Shown here in pieces: positions 17,556 to 27,262 of a stretch of 64,000 bases of DNA. Positions within the stretch are counted from its first letter, which is position 1. The number at the start of each line of letters is the position of its first letter. The notes beneath the pieces were generated by a model, which saw only the letters and a list, made by a program, of their open reading frames with translations, had not been told where the DNA came from and ran no database searches. This DNA comes from Dialister hominis (lineage in GTDB: Bacteria; Bacillota; Negativicutes; Veillonellales; Dialisteraceae), in contig NZ_AP019697.1 of assembly GCF_007164725.1 (NCBI RefSeq), forward strand, positions 301,501 to 365,500. The letters are read 5' to 3'. Both the position numbers and the translations under genes were made by a program.

Positions 17556-18779
17556 ATGATCTGTGTAGGTATTGATGTATCCAAGAGAAAAAGTACGGTG
17601 TGTTTCATGGCGCCTGGCGACAAGATCATCCGCAGGCCCTTTGATGTTAAGCACACAAAAGAGGAACTTCAGCCTCTGGTCGATGAAATTCGGGTACAAG
17701 CAAAGTATGACGAGATAAAAGTCGTCATGGAATCAACAGGCGTCTATCACCTGTCGATAGCCTATTTCTTGCAGCAGAATGGGATTTTTGTATCTGTCGT
17801 CAACGCTCTGAAGGTTGCTAATTCTAATAAGGCAGAGAACTTCAGACACACAAAGACAGACTCCATCGACTCCACGAATATTGCCAGATATGGAATCGCT
17901 TATTGGGCAAAGTTACCGCAATTCGATCTTAATGGAGATAAGTATTTCCTCTTGAAGAGACTCTGCGATGCTTATCTTAACTTTTCGGAGGAAAGAAGCC
18001 GCATCCTTCTCCAGCTGCAAAGTCAATTGGAGCAGACCATGCCAGGAATCTTCGATCTTTTCGGAGGATTCGACATAAACAGCGGTAAAGACAAACTGCT
18101 GGATTTCCTGGAAAGGTATTGCCACATTGAGGATATTATTGCTAAATCGGAAGCAGAATTTGTCGCATCTTATCGCGAATGGGCAAAAGAAAAAGGATAC
18201 CGTTCCAATGAGAGTAAAGCAGCGACGATCTACGCTCAAGCAAAGAATGGTATCCCTTCCATCCCCAATAATCCAATTGTTAGAGAAACCATCATGTGGT
18301 ATGTCGGATTACTGAGAAGAGCCGACGAGGCTCTTATGGCTAGTTTAACACGAATGGAAGATATAGCCAAGGATCTGCCGGAATATGAACTCGTCGGCGA
18401 GATGGGCGGAGTCGGAAGAGTTACCGGAGTAGCGCTTATTGCCCAGATCGGAGATGTGAGACGCTTTAAAAACAAGCATCCTCTGATCTGCTTTGCAGGC
18501 CTGACCCCATCAATACATGAATCAGGGAAATTCCGAGCCTCGCAGAATCACATAGTAAAGAAAGGTCCTGCGCGGCTGCGGAAAGTATTGTATCAAGTAA
18601 TGATGTTGTTAGTTATGCATAAAATCCCCAAAGATGATGCAGTATATAGGTTCATAAAGAAGAAAGAGGCAGAAGGAAAGTATAAAAAAGTAGCAAAAGT
18701 AGCAGGAATGGCTAAGTTTTTACGAATATACTACGGCCGGGTGATGCATTTGTATCGCGACTTAGGCCTTGCTGCGTAA
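17556..18779 (+). CDS. IS110-family transposase (DEDD recombinase)
   Basis: A complete 407-residue transposase. The RuvC-like N-terminal domain has the DEDD residues in GIDVSKRKSTV (D6), VVMESTGVYHL and HTKTDSIDSTNIA. A helical linker follows, then the C-terminal Transposase_20 domain with the conserved serine region (CFAGLTPSIHESG, FRASQNHIVKKG). The start is supported by ATAGGAGGTC 6 nt upstream. The reading frame is intact, so the element may still be active. Confidence 0.93.
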   Translation: MICVGIDVSKRKSTVCFMAPGDKIIRRPFDVKHTKEELQPLVDEIRVQAKYDEIKVVMESTGVYHLSIAYFLQQNGIFVSVVNALKVANSNKAENFRHTKTDSIDSTNIARYGIAYWAKLPQFDLNGDKYFLLKRLCDAYLNFSEERSRILLQLQSQLEQTMPGIFDLFGGFDINSGKDKLLDFLERYCHIEDIIAKSEAEFVASYREWAKEKGYRSNESKAATIYAQAKNGIPSIPNNPIVRETIMWYVGLLRRADEALMASLTRMEDIAKDLPEYELVGEMGGVGRVTGVALIAQIGDVRRFKNKHPLICFAGLTPSIHESGKFRASQNHIVKKGPARLRKVLYQVMMLLVMHKIPKDDAVYRFIKKKEAEGKYKKVAKVAGMAKFLRIYYGRVMHLYRDLGLAA

Positions 18780-18806
18780 ATAAGGCAAACAAGTGAAGAA
18801 AAGCGG

Positions 18807-18834
18807 AAAAAGCCGAGTGTGAGATCGGCTTTTT
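18807..18834 (+). terminator. Terminator of the IS110 transposase gene
   Basis: Perfect 10 bp stem AAAAAGCCGA with TCGGCTTTTT and an 8 nt loop. Confidence 0.85.
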
Positions 18835-18949
18835 CGTAGTGCAATGAATTAGTCGGCCAAACTCCAAAATCCAATCAGTTAGGATCAGGCAGGAAATCCG
18901 ACAAGAAATTCTATAAGAAATTCAAAAAATACCAAAAAATTAAAATTGG

Positions 18950-19176
18950 GGCTTGTTCTTGTGTAGCAGGTCTTCTCCTTCCGGAGCAAGGTAAAAGGCA
19001 ATTCTTCCCTCCGTTGGGGGAAGCTCGGCGATGAGAAACAAAAGAAATCAGTTCTTATTTGTTTTGAACTTATATAGCTTCGTCCGTGGAAATCAACCCT
19101 ATCCGCCCTCCGGGCACCTTCCCCGTCTAGGAAGGCAAGTCCGCGTTTTAACGGATTTTGTCACAGCCCCTTTTTT
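18950..19176. repeat. Non-coding repeat-like segment between IS110 and groES
   Basis: Two small hairpins (CTTCCC/GGGGAAG near 19007-19023, and CCTTCC/GGAAGG near 19120-19135) and the phrase CCGCCCTCCGGGCACC resemble short interspersed repeats of gut Firmicutes. The segment ends with ATTTTGTCACAGCCCC plus a T-run (19155-19176), the inverse of the murB terminator half-stem. The 71-codon frame here lacks an RBS and looks spurious. Confidence 0.4.
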
Positions 19177-19231
19177 ATGGAAAACGTATAGAAAATTTTC
19201 AAAAATTTTTCAAAGAAACGCATCATTCCTC

Positions 19232-19260
19232 TTGCATTTCATTTAAAAGTTATGTATTAT
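19232..19260 (+). promoter_or_regulatory. groESL promoter
   Basis: TTGCAT, 17 nt spacer, TATTAT, directly before the CIRCE operator. Confidence 0.8.
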
Positions 19261-19271
19261 AGTAACGTAAG

Positions 19272-19298
19272 TTAGCACTCAGATGGATTGAGTGCTAA
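19272..19298 (+). promoter_or_regulatory. CIRCE operator (HrcA binding site)
   Basis: A perfect match to the consensus: TTAGCACTC, 9 nt, GAGTGCTAA. It sits just downstream of the -10 box, so HrcA would block transcription start or early elongation and groESL would be induced by heat or unfolded protein. Confidence 0.97.
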
Positions 19299-19329
19299 TA
19301 GTTAAAGAATAGTTAAAGGAGGAATGGAA

Positions 19330-19611
19330 ATGTTAAAACCATTAGCAGATCGTGTTCTCGTTAAAGTCGACGAAGAAGAAACAAAGACAAAGGGCGGCAT
19401 CCTGCTCCCAGATACAGCGCAGAAAAAATCCCAGAAGGGCACTGTCATTGCCATCGGTTCCGGCAAAATTCTGGACAACGGCGTTCGCACACCGCTTGAA
19501 GTCAAAGTTGGCGACAGAGTTCTGTTTGCAAAATACTCCGGCGTAGACATTGAAGAAGAAGGAGAAAATTATCTGCTTCTGTCTGAAAGAGATATTCTCG
19601 CAATTCTCTAA
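19330..19611 (+). CDS. groES: Co-chaperonin GroES
   Basis: The heptameric 10 kDa lid of the GroEL chamber. It begins [17 protein letters not shown] and contains the mobile-loop region [18 protein letters not shown] and the C-terminal [12 protein letters not shown] 19330 is chosen over ATG 19324 because AGGAGGA (ending at 19323) is 6 nt away from the former but directly abuts the latter. It has 93 residues. Its operon partner groEL lies 38 nt downstream under the same CIRCE-controlled promoter. Confidence 0.97.
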   Translation: MLKPLADRVLVKVDEEETKTKGGILLPDTAQKKSQKGTVIAIGSGKILDNGVRTPLEVKVGDRVLFAKYSGVDIEEEGENYLLLSERDILAIL

Positions 19612-19649
19612 TCATTTGTTTTAGTATTTCATTTACAGGAGTGACATAA

Positions 19650-21263
<1,614 letters not shown>

Positions 21264-21292
21264 TCTGACTGAATCAGTCTGAATGAATCATT

Positions 21293-21331
21293 AAAAGAGA
21301 ATGGCGAGAAATCGCTGTTCTCTTTTTTTAT
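21293..21331 (+). terminator. groESL terminator
   Basis: AAGAGAA/TTCTCTT outer stem with an inner GCGA/TCGC, then a T7 run. Confidence 0.8.
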
Positions 21332-21397
21332 TTCCACTGGGAAAGTGATACACTATAGGAAAGTATAAGGAAAATATAATAAGAAGGAGGAATTCTT

Positions 21398-21754
21398 ATG
21401 GATGTACAGGTAAAGCGCGTATATGAAGCGCCCGAGGAGTCGGACGGCTTCCGTATTTTGACAGACAGGCTCTGGCCGAGGGGCATTTCCAAGGAAAAAG
21501 CAGCGCTCGGTATCTGGGACAAGTCTATTGCCCCATCGACGGAGCTTAGGAAATGGTTCGGCCATGATCCGGAAAAATTCGAGAAGTTCAAGAAAAGATA
21601 TGCGGAAGAACTTTCGGGAAATCCGGATACGGAGAAGTTCATTTCCCTTATCAGGGAAGAACTTCAAAAGGGCCCTGTGACGCTTCTTTATGGTGCGAAG
21701 GATGAAATCCATAACCAGGCCGTCGTTCTCAAGGAATTCCTGAAGGATAAATAA
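21398..21754 (+). CDS. DUF488 family protein
   Basis: A 118-residue cytoplasmic protein of the DUF488 family (MarR-associated YeaO type). Recognisable signatures are ILTDRLWPRGISKEKA, KWFGHDPEKFEKFKKRY and LLYGAKDEIHNQAVVLKEFL. Biochemical function is unknown. It has a good RBS (AAGGAGG) and a TATAAT at 21375. It stands alone between groEL and rlmI. Confidence 0.85.
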   Translation: MDVQVKRVYEAPEESDGFRILTDRLWPRGISKEKAALGIWDKSIAPSTELRKWFGHDPEKFEKFKKRYAEELSGNPDTEKFISLIREELQKGPVTLLYGAKDEIHNQAVVLKEFLKDK

Positions 21755-21835
21755 CTGTCGCTTGTCCTTTGGATATGGTAAGATAACAGAATCGAAAAAT
21801 TGGCGGGATTCCCGCATTCATAGAATGGAGTCAGC

Positions 21836-23056
21836 ATGGAAAAGTGTAAAGAAGCAGTCATTACGAAAAGAGCGGAACTGGCGGCCAGAGGCGGCCATCC
21901 CTGGATCTACTCGACCGAGGTCATGAAGGTGGAAGAAGGGGCAGAACCGGGCGACCTTGTCCGCGTATTGTCCGTCAAGGGAAAATTTGTCGGAACGGGT
22001 TTCTACAACCCGCATTCGAAGATCACGATCCGCATTTTCTCTGTCAATGCCAATGATACATTTGATACAGCATTCTGGAAGCGCAGGATGGCGTATGCTG
22101 TCGATTACCGCCTGCAGGTCATGCGTCCGGAAGATATGAACTGCTGCCGCCTTGTCTTCGGCGAAGCCGATCAGATGCCGGGCCTTACGGTCGACCGCTT
22201 CGGCACAGTCCTTTCCGTGCAGATTCTTTCCCTCGGGATCGAAAAGAGAAAGGATGTTATCTTAAATGCGCTGATCGAAGTACTGAATGAAAGAAATCTT
22301 CATGTATCAGCCGTTTATGAAAGAAATGACGTGAAGATCAGGGAACTGGAAGGCATGGAACAGTTCAAGGGATTCTTTGATTCTCCGCTCCTCGATCCGA
22401 AGGCAAAGACGACGACGGCAGGCATTGTGGAAAACGGCATCCGCTACACGGTCGACGTGGAAAACGGGCAGAAGACAGGCTTCTTCCTCGATCAGAAGTT
22501 CAATCGCTTGGCGGCCGCTGCCATTGCAAGGAACCGTCATGTCCTTGACTGCTTCACCCATACCGGCGCATTTGCCTTAAATGCTGCCAAGGGCGGCGCA
22601 GCGTCTGTCACAGCTGTCGACATTTCCCAGGAAGCCGTCGACATGACAAAGAAGAATGCAGAAGCCAACAACCTGGATATCGATGTCGTCAAGGCTGATG
22701 TTTTTGATTACCTTGTCAAACTTGATCAGGAACACAACCATGACTTCGACTACATCATCCTCGATCCTCCTGCTTTCACAAAGTCGGGAAAGACCGTCCA
22801 TGAAGCCTTCCGCGGCTACAAGGAAATCAACTACCGCGCGATGAAGATCCTGCCAAGAGGCGGCTACCTTGCCACCTGCTCCTGCTCGCACTTCGTGGGA
22901 GAGGAACTCTTCGTGAAAATGGTGAAGGAAGCAGCCAGAGATGCAGGCGTGACACTCCGCCAGATCGAATTCCGCCAGCAGGCCCCGGATCATCCGATCC
23001 TCATGACCGTGCCGGAAACATACTACCTGAAATTCTTCCTTTTCCAGATTGTCTAA
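21836..23056 (+). CDS. rlmI: Class I SAM-dependent rRNA methyltransferase (RlmI-like)
   Basis: Likely 23S rRNA (cytosine-5)-methyltransferase. An N-terminal PUA domain (HPWIYSTEV, LVRVLSVKGKFVGTGFYNP) is followed by a Rossmann methyltransferase domain. SAM motifs are LDCFTHTGAFAL and VTAVDIS, with DPPAFTKSG and the cysteine motif TCSCSHF. It has 406 residues. The RBS is GGAGTCAGC. RlmI and RlmK-type enzymes share this layout, so the exact target base is not certain. Confidence 0.88.
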   Translation: MEKCKEAVITKRAELAARGGHPWIYSTEVMKVEEGAEPGDLVRVLSVKGKFVGTGFYNPHSKITIRIFSVNANDTFDTAFWKRRMAYAVDYRLQVMRPEDMNCCRLVFGEADQMPGLTVDRFGTVLSVQILSLGIEKRKDVILNALIEVLNERNLHVSAVYERNDVKIRELEGMEQFKGFFDSPLLDPKAKTTTAGIVENGIRYTVDVENGQKTGFFLDQKFNRLAAAAIARNRHVLDCFTHTGAFALNAAKGGAASVTAVDISQEAVDMTKKNAEANNLDIDVVKADVFDYLVKLDQEHNHDFDYIILDPPAFTKSGKTVHEAFRGYKEINYRAMKILPRGGYLATCSCSHFVGEELFVKMVKEAARDAGVTLRQIEFRQQAPDHPILMTVPETYYLKFFLFQIV

Positions 23057-23077
23057 AAGGATGGAAAATAAAAAAGG

Positions 23078-23121
23078 GGCTGTGACAAAATGGTTAATCA
23101 TTTTGTTGCAGCCTCTTTTTT
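23078..23121 (+). terminator. rlmI terminator / left-end hairpin of the IS1182 element
   Basis: GGCTGTGACAAAATG pairs with CATTTTGTTGCAGCC over 15 bp (two G-T pairs), 6 nt loop, then T6. It is nearly identical to the murB terminator at 17043. Confidence 0.8.
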
Positions 23122-23218
23122 GCGTCTTTATTTCATCATTTTTAGCTCTGCTGTAAGCCTTTTACGTAAAAATGCGCGTAAGCCCCCTTACCCCCATAAG
23201 ACTTTTAATTATATTGTC

Positions 23219-24796
23219 TTAGGCGGCAATCCTTATACGCATTATTTTTGTGATGTATTTCCTTAAATTATAGCCAAGTGCTACCAGGTATAACTCGGCT
23301 TTTACAGAATCTATCCCTTTTCTGACGATTCTTTTGTACCATCTGTCATGTTTCATGATTCCAAAAGTTCCTTCAGCCTGGATTGACCGGTTCATTCTTA
23401 GCAGGGCTCCATGGATGCTTTCCAGATTATCCTGAACCTCCTGGTACATGTTATTCCGTTCTCTGCTCAATGAGATTCTTTTGTTCTTCGGGGTCTTTTT
23501 ACATTGCTCTGCCAGCGGGCATCCTTGGCAGTCTTCGCATTCAAATACTTCCTCCTGCCTGCCGTATAAGTTCCCTCTGACCAGATGTCTATAGATAAAT
23601 TTGAAAGCCCTGTCATTTGGACAACGGATGGTTCCATTCTCATCAACTCTAAAGTTTATTGGCCGAAACGGATTGGTATGGTATTTCTTGTCTTTCGTTT
23701 CTTTCTTGTACATGGGGAATTTCATATACTTTTCCATACCGTGCTGCTCGCAATAGATGTAATTGTTGAAAGATCCATATCCTGCATCTGCCACAGGATA
23801 CTTAGGATAAGCCCCATAGACTTCGTGGAATTCCTCCATCAGCGGTACGAAGCAATCCATATCTGAACGATACTGGTTAACATCAATTACGGCAATAAAT
23901 TCATCGGCAACACCTATTTGGACATTGTATGCAGGCAGAAGCTGATCATTTCCCATGTAGTCCGACTTGATTCGCATGAATGTTGCATCCGTATCGGTCT
24001 TCGAATAACTGTTTCTGGAAGTACCGCATATCTGTATCTTCTCAACATATTCTTCAAGTTTTGATGTATATGCCTTAAGCTGCTCATACTTGCGTTGATG
24101 ATCGGACTTGCGATGCCCGCTTCCATGAACAAAGGCCGTCTCATCAATCTGCCAGATTTCTTTTAATTTATCCAATACCAGACGCAGATAGTCCGGAGCG
24201 TATTCTGTATTGATGTTTACACTCATATGGTCATACTTAAGATCATCATTGAGTAACTCAAAAAGGCTGGTAATCTTGGCAAAAAGCTTGTAGCGGGATT
24301 TTTCAGCGGATTTCTTCCATACCCAGCTGTATTTATTTGCGTTCGCTTCAAACTTGGAACCGTCAATATATATATGCTGCAAATCCACGTTGAGTTTGCC
24401 GCAGAGTTCTTTCGTAATTGAATAAAAGATATCCTTGAGAGAATACTTAAGAAAGCCCTTCACGAAATGACAGAATGTCCGATAGGATGGGGCTTCATAA
24501 TTCATCAGGTACATATATCTGATATTAACCCTGCAATTATCTTCAAGTTTTCTAAAAGAGCAATATCCTTCTTCTGCGAAACCATAGATGATCGTTTTCA
24601 GCATGTTGACGGGATTATACCTGGGTCTGCCAGCGCCACGCGTCGGTATGTAACGAAGGTACTTTTTAAGATCGATTTCCTCCATAAATCTGTCATACAT
24701 TAAAACAGGATCATCGACATTGAGAATCTCAGAGGGAAACATTGGCAAAATGCCTTGTTCTGCGGTAAAATGATTGCTAGTGTTGTTATTTTTCAT
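23219..24796 (-). CDS. IS1182-family transposase (DDE type)
   Basis: A complete 525-residue transposase. The N-terminal domain (GRPRYNPVNMLKTIIYGF, FRKLEDNCRVNIRYMYLM) is followed by an RNase H-like catalytic core. Likely DDE residues are in IYIDGSKFEANANKYSW, YPVADAGYGSF and NRSIQAEGTFGIMKHD. A cysteine cluster (CEDCQGCPLAEQC) typical of IS1182 lies before the last acidic residue. The frame is intact. A -10-like TATAAT (minus strand) is close upstream of the start. Confidence 0.93.
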   Translation of the reverse strand: MKNNNTSNHFTAEQGILPMFPSEILNVDDPVLMYDRFMEEIDLKKYLRYIPTRGAGRPRYNPVNMLKTIIYGFAEEGYCSFRKLEDNCRVNIRYMYLMNYEAPSYRTFCHFVKGFLKYSLKDIFYSITKELCGKLNVDLQHIYIDGSKFEANANKYSWVWKKSAEKSRYKLFAKITSLFELLNDDLKYDHMSVNINTEYAPDYLRLVLDKLKEIWQIDETAFVHGSGHRKSDHQRKYEQLKAYTSKLEEYVEKIQICGTSRNSYSKTDTDATFMRIKSDYMGNDQLLPAYNVQIGVADEFIAVIDVNQYRSDMDCFVPLMEEFHEVYGAYPKYPVADAGYGSFNNYIYCEQHGMEKYMKFPMYKKETKDKKYHTNPFRPINFRVDENGTIRCPNDRAFKFIYRHLVRGNLYGRQEEVFECEDCQGCPLAEQCKKTPKNKRISLSRERNNMYQEVQDNLESIHGALLRMNRSIQAEGTFGIMKHDRWYKRIVRKGIDSVKAELYLVALGYNLRKYITKIMRIRIAA

Positions 24797-24818
24797 TGTA
24801 AAAAATTATAACACGAAA

Positions 24819-24854
24819 GGCTCTGCCCCGGACCAAATGATCCGGGGCAGAGCC
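24819..24854. repeat. 14 bp perfect palindrome at the upstream end of the IS1182 element
   Basis: GGCTCTGCCCCGGA and TCCGGGGCAGAGCC flank an 8 nt loop. On the plus strand a CTTTTTG follows. It lies between the right inverted repeat and the transposase promoter, so it may block transcription entering from outside. Confidence 0.7.
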
Positions 24855-24900
24855 CTTTTTGTTGGGATGAATTTTGTCACATCCCCTTTTTTCATGCGTA

Positions 24901-25497
24901 TTATAGTTTTCCGGCCGCTTCTCTTTCCTGCAGGTATTCCTTGACGTTCAGTACCTTCGTCGCGGCCCAGTTTCCGTTGATGTCCTTTTCAAGCTGCACT
25001 TTCCAAATGAAGTCCTTGTTGAGGTCCTTGTCGTGGAGCTTGACGTTGGCGACGGCACCCTTGTCATTGTTCTCGACATTTAAGATGCCTGTCAGGGAAA
25101 GGGCGGAGGAGCCTGCATAAGCGGTGAGGGTCTGTGCGGCCTTTCCTGTGATGGATTTCGGCTCGGTATCGCCGCTTTGGAATTTGAGCTCTGTCTGGCG
25201 GATGAGTTCATCGATGAGCTGCGGCTTCAGCGATTTGATGATGGCGGCAGCAAAGCGGTGATCGGGTTTTCCGTCATTGGCAAGCATGGATGCGGAGTCG
25301 TCTAAGGCTGAGGAATAGACCTTCCTGAGGTCTACGCGTTCTTCGAAGAGCTGCAGGTCCTTATGCTGCACGGCCTGCTGGATTTCTCCTGCCGCATAGG
25401 CGGGGGTATTTTTCCAGTAGAAGAAGTACCAGCCGGCAGCGGCGGCGAGGATGACGATGACGGCGATGATTATTTTCTTAAGAAGAGATTGTTTCAT
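24901..25497 (-). CDS. DUF2939-like membrane-anchored protein
   Basis: A 198-residue protein with one N-terminal membrane helix (about residues 8-27, IIIAVIVILAAAAGWYFF) and a periplasmic domain resembling DUF2939 (PAYAAGEIQQAVQHKDLQLF, VDLRKV near residue 55). Function unknown. The start is ATG 25497, which has AAAGGAGG 6 nt upstream; a longer reading from 25569 would add a second hydrophobic stretch without an RBS. It lies downstream of the aldehyde dehydrogenase on the same strand but a terminator lies between them. Confidence 0.7.
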   Translation of the reverse strand: MKQSLLKKIIIAVIVILAAAAGWYFFYWKNTPAYAAGEIQQAVQHKDLQLFEERVDLRKVYSSALDDSASMLANDGKPDHRFAAAIIKSLKPQLIDELIRQTELKFQSGDTEPKSITGKAAQTLTAYAGSSALSLTGILNVENNDKGAVANVKLHDKDLNKDFIWKVQLEKDINGNWAATKVLNVKEYLQEREAAGKL

Positions 25498-25546
25498 AGT
25501 GCCTCCTTTTTCTATATATTTCATTATACAAAAAAGAAGGCACAAG

Positions 25547-25575
25547 AAAAAGGATGCCTTTCCGGGCACCCTTTC
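25547..25575 (-). terminator. Terminator of the aldehyde dehydrogenase gene
   Basis: On the minus strand AAAGGGTGCC and GGCATCCTTTTT form a stem with one mismatch and end in a T-run. Confidence 0.75.
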
Positions 25576-25601
25576 TCAATAGCGTATTTTTCAATAGCAG
25601 A

Positions 25602-27032
25602 TTATTCCTTGCATGTATCGAAGAGAGCTTTCTGCTGCGTGAATTCGATCATGCCGTAGACGCCGCCTTCACGGCCGATACCGCTTTCCTTGTATCCGCC
25701 GAATGGTGCAGCCGTATCTCTCGGGCTGTCATTGATGTAGACGTTGCCGGACTGGATGCGGTGAGCGACGGCGATGGCTTCCTGTTTCGGGCCATAGACG
25801 CCGGCATTCAGGCCATAGCGGACGTCGTTGGCAATGGCAACGGCATCATCGATGTCCTTGTAAGTGATGACGCAGAGGACTGGTCCGAAGATTTCATCCT
25901 GCGCGATTGTCATGCTGTTCTTGACGTCGGTGAAGATGACCGGATGGATGTAGTAGCCGCCGGTTTCGCCAAGATCCTTCGGAACTTCGCCGTAGAGTAG
26001 CGTAGCGCCTTCTTCGACGCCTTTCTTGATGTAGCTTGTGATCTTGTCATACTGGGCGCGTGAGGAAACAGGTCCGAGCTTGACATTGTGATCCTCCGGA
26101 TCGCCGACGGTGTATTCTTTGGCGATTTCAACGAGCTGCTTCTCGATCGTTTCCTTTTCGCTTTCAGGGATGAGGAGACGGGAGAATGCGGTGCAGGTCT
26201 GCCCGGAGTTCAGGAAAATGGTATTGAAGCAGAGATGGATCGGCTTGTTGTAGTCGTGGTCTTCTGCTTTCAAAATGACATATGGGGACTTGCCGCCAAG
26301 TTCGAGGCTGATGCGCTTTACAGATTCGAGCGCATGCTTGCTGACAGTGACGCCGCCCTTGGTGGAGCCGGTGAAGGAAATCATATCGACGAGCGGATGA
26401 GAGGAGAGGGCATTGCCGACTTCTCCGCCGCGGCCTGTGACGAGGTTGAAGACACCTTTCGGGAATCCCGCCTTTTCAAAGGCATCGACGAGCCAGTAGG
26501 CAGAAAGCGGTGTATGCTGGCTTGGCTTCAAGATGATGGTATTGCCCATCAGGAGAGCCGGGATGATTTTCTGGATGACCTGGCCGAGCGGGTAGTTCCA
26601 CGGAGTGATGCAGCCGACGACGCCGACTGGTTCTCTGTATGTTGTGGATTCTGCCATTTTTTCAACCATGGGAACGGTCGGTGCCAGATCGATGTAGGAA
26701 CGGGTGCGGACGTACTGGTATTCGACCTGCGAGCCTTTCGTGAATGCCCACGGGGAGCCGAGTTCCTTGATCGTGATGTCGATCAGGCCGTCTTCCTGGC
26801 TTCTGAAGATTTCCAGGAATTTCTCCATGAGGGCGATCCTTTCGTCAAGTGTCTTGGCAGCCCATGCAGGGAAAGCAGCGTGAGCGGCTTTGGCAGCCTT
26901 GTCCACGTCTTCTGCATTGCCGGCCGGCACTCTGGCGAAAATTTCACGGGTCGCCGGGTTCTCGACGTCGATGAATGTGCCGGATGCGCCCGGAATCCAT
27001 TCTCCGGTGATGTATAATTTTTCGTAATCCAA
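25602..27032 (-). CDS. Aldehyde dehydrogenase family protein
   Basis: A 476-residue NAD(P)-dependent aldehyde dehydrogenase. Cofactor loop: TPWNYPLGQVIQKIIPALL and ILKPSQHTP; general-base glutamate in SLELGGKSPYVIL; catalytic cysteine in NSGQTCTAFSRLL; C-terminal INDSPRDTAAPFGGYKESG. The substrate cannot be told; the profile is of a general or semialdehyde dehydrogenase. RBS AAAGGAGG. It has its own promoter and terminator and appears monocistronic. Confidence 0.9.
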   Translation of the reverse strand: MDYEKLYITGEWIPGASGTFIDVENPATREIFARVPAGNAEDVDKAAKAAHAAFPAWAAKTLDERIALMEKFLEIFRSQEDGLIDITIKELGSPWAFTKGSQVEYQYVRTRSYIDLAPTVPMVEKMAESTTYREPVGVVGCITPWNYPLGQVIQKIIPALLMGNTIILKPSQHTPLSAYWLVDAFEKAGFPKGVFNLVTGRGGEVGNALSSHPLVDMISFTGSTKGGVTVSKHALESVKRISLELGGKSPYVILKAEDHDYNKPIHLCFNTIFLNSGQTCTAFSRLLIPESEKETIEKQLVEIAKEYTVGDPEDHNVKLGPVSSRAQYDKITSYIKKGVEEGATLLYGEVPKDLGETGGYYIHPVIFTDVKNSMTIAQDEIFGPVLCVITYKDIDDAVAIANDVRYGLNAGVYGPKQEAIAVAHRIQSGNVYINDSPRDTAAPFGGYKESGIGREGGVYGMIEFTQQKALFDTCKE

Positions 27033-27050
27033 AATAAGACCTCCTTTTGG

Positions 27051-27067
27051 TGACAGATTTACTGTCA
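27051..27067 (-). promoter_or_regulatory. Inverted repeat in the aldehyde dehydrogenase leader
   Basis: TGACAG, 5 nt, CTGTCA, located between the start point and the RBS of the dehydrogenase. It may be an operator or an RNA hairpin; no regulator is identified. Confidence 0.4.
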
Positions 27068-27107
27068 GGATTCATATTTCGAGAAGGGCATAACTTTGCC
27101 TACTTAT

Positions 27108-27136
27108 ATTATAGATACTTTCCGATTTATAAACAA
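27108..27136 (-). promoter_or_regulatory. Promoter of the aldehyde dehydrogenase gene
   Basis: Reading the minus strand: TTGTTT, 17 nt spacer, TATAAT, about 75 nt before the start codon. Confidence 0.6.
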
Positions 27137-27207
27137 TATCTTAAAAAACACAATAATAATTTAGAAATCAGGCAGGGAAAGCGCGCTAAAGAGAAGAGGG
27201 CGTTTCA

Positions 27208-27216
27208 TGGTATAAT
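27208..27216 (+). promoter_or_regulatory. Extended -10 promoter of the cobT-like operon
   Basis: TGG followed by TATAAT, 47 nt before the first start codon. No convincing -35. No cobalamin riboswitch was recognised in the short leader. Confidence 0.55.
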
Positions 27217-27262
27217 AATTCTGTATGACTTTCCAAATCATTATGTGAAACAAGGAGGCATG

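Larger units (their letters stand above)
17096..18840 (+). mobile_element. IS110-family insertion element (ends approximate)
   Basis: It consists of a long untranslated left part (about 17096-17555), a complete IS110-type transposase gene and a terminator at 18807. IS110 elements usually lack clear terminal inverted repeats, so the exact ends cannot be set by eye; the limits given are estimates. It is inserted between murB and groES in a segment bounded by GGCTGTGACAAAAT-type inverted repeats (17043 and 19155). Confidence 0.7.
23071..24892 (-). mobile_element. IS1182-family insertion element
   Basis: A complete transposase gene on the minus strand lies between inverted ends AAAAAGGGGCTGTGACAAAAT (23071) and, on the other strand, AAAAAAGGGGATGTGACAAAAT (complement of 24871-24892), which differ at one base within the GGGGCTGTGACAAAAT core. 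I take these as terminal inverted repeats. The left end is also half of a 15 bp hairpin with a T-run that could act as the rlmI terminator. No target duplication was resolved. Confidence 0.75.

Noticed and set aside
19031-19246. 71-codon frame upstream of groES
   Set aside because: No RBS, repeat-derived composition, and it runs over the 19155 repeat end into the groESL promoter region.
25554-27017. Plus-strand frames opposite the aldehyde dehydrogenase
   Set aside because: Shadows of a clear dehydrogenase gene with all catalytic motifs.
27217-27262. Cobalamin riboswitch before the CobT pair
   Set aside because: Under 50 nt between -10 box and start; no B12-box-like sequence found upstream either.
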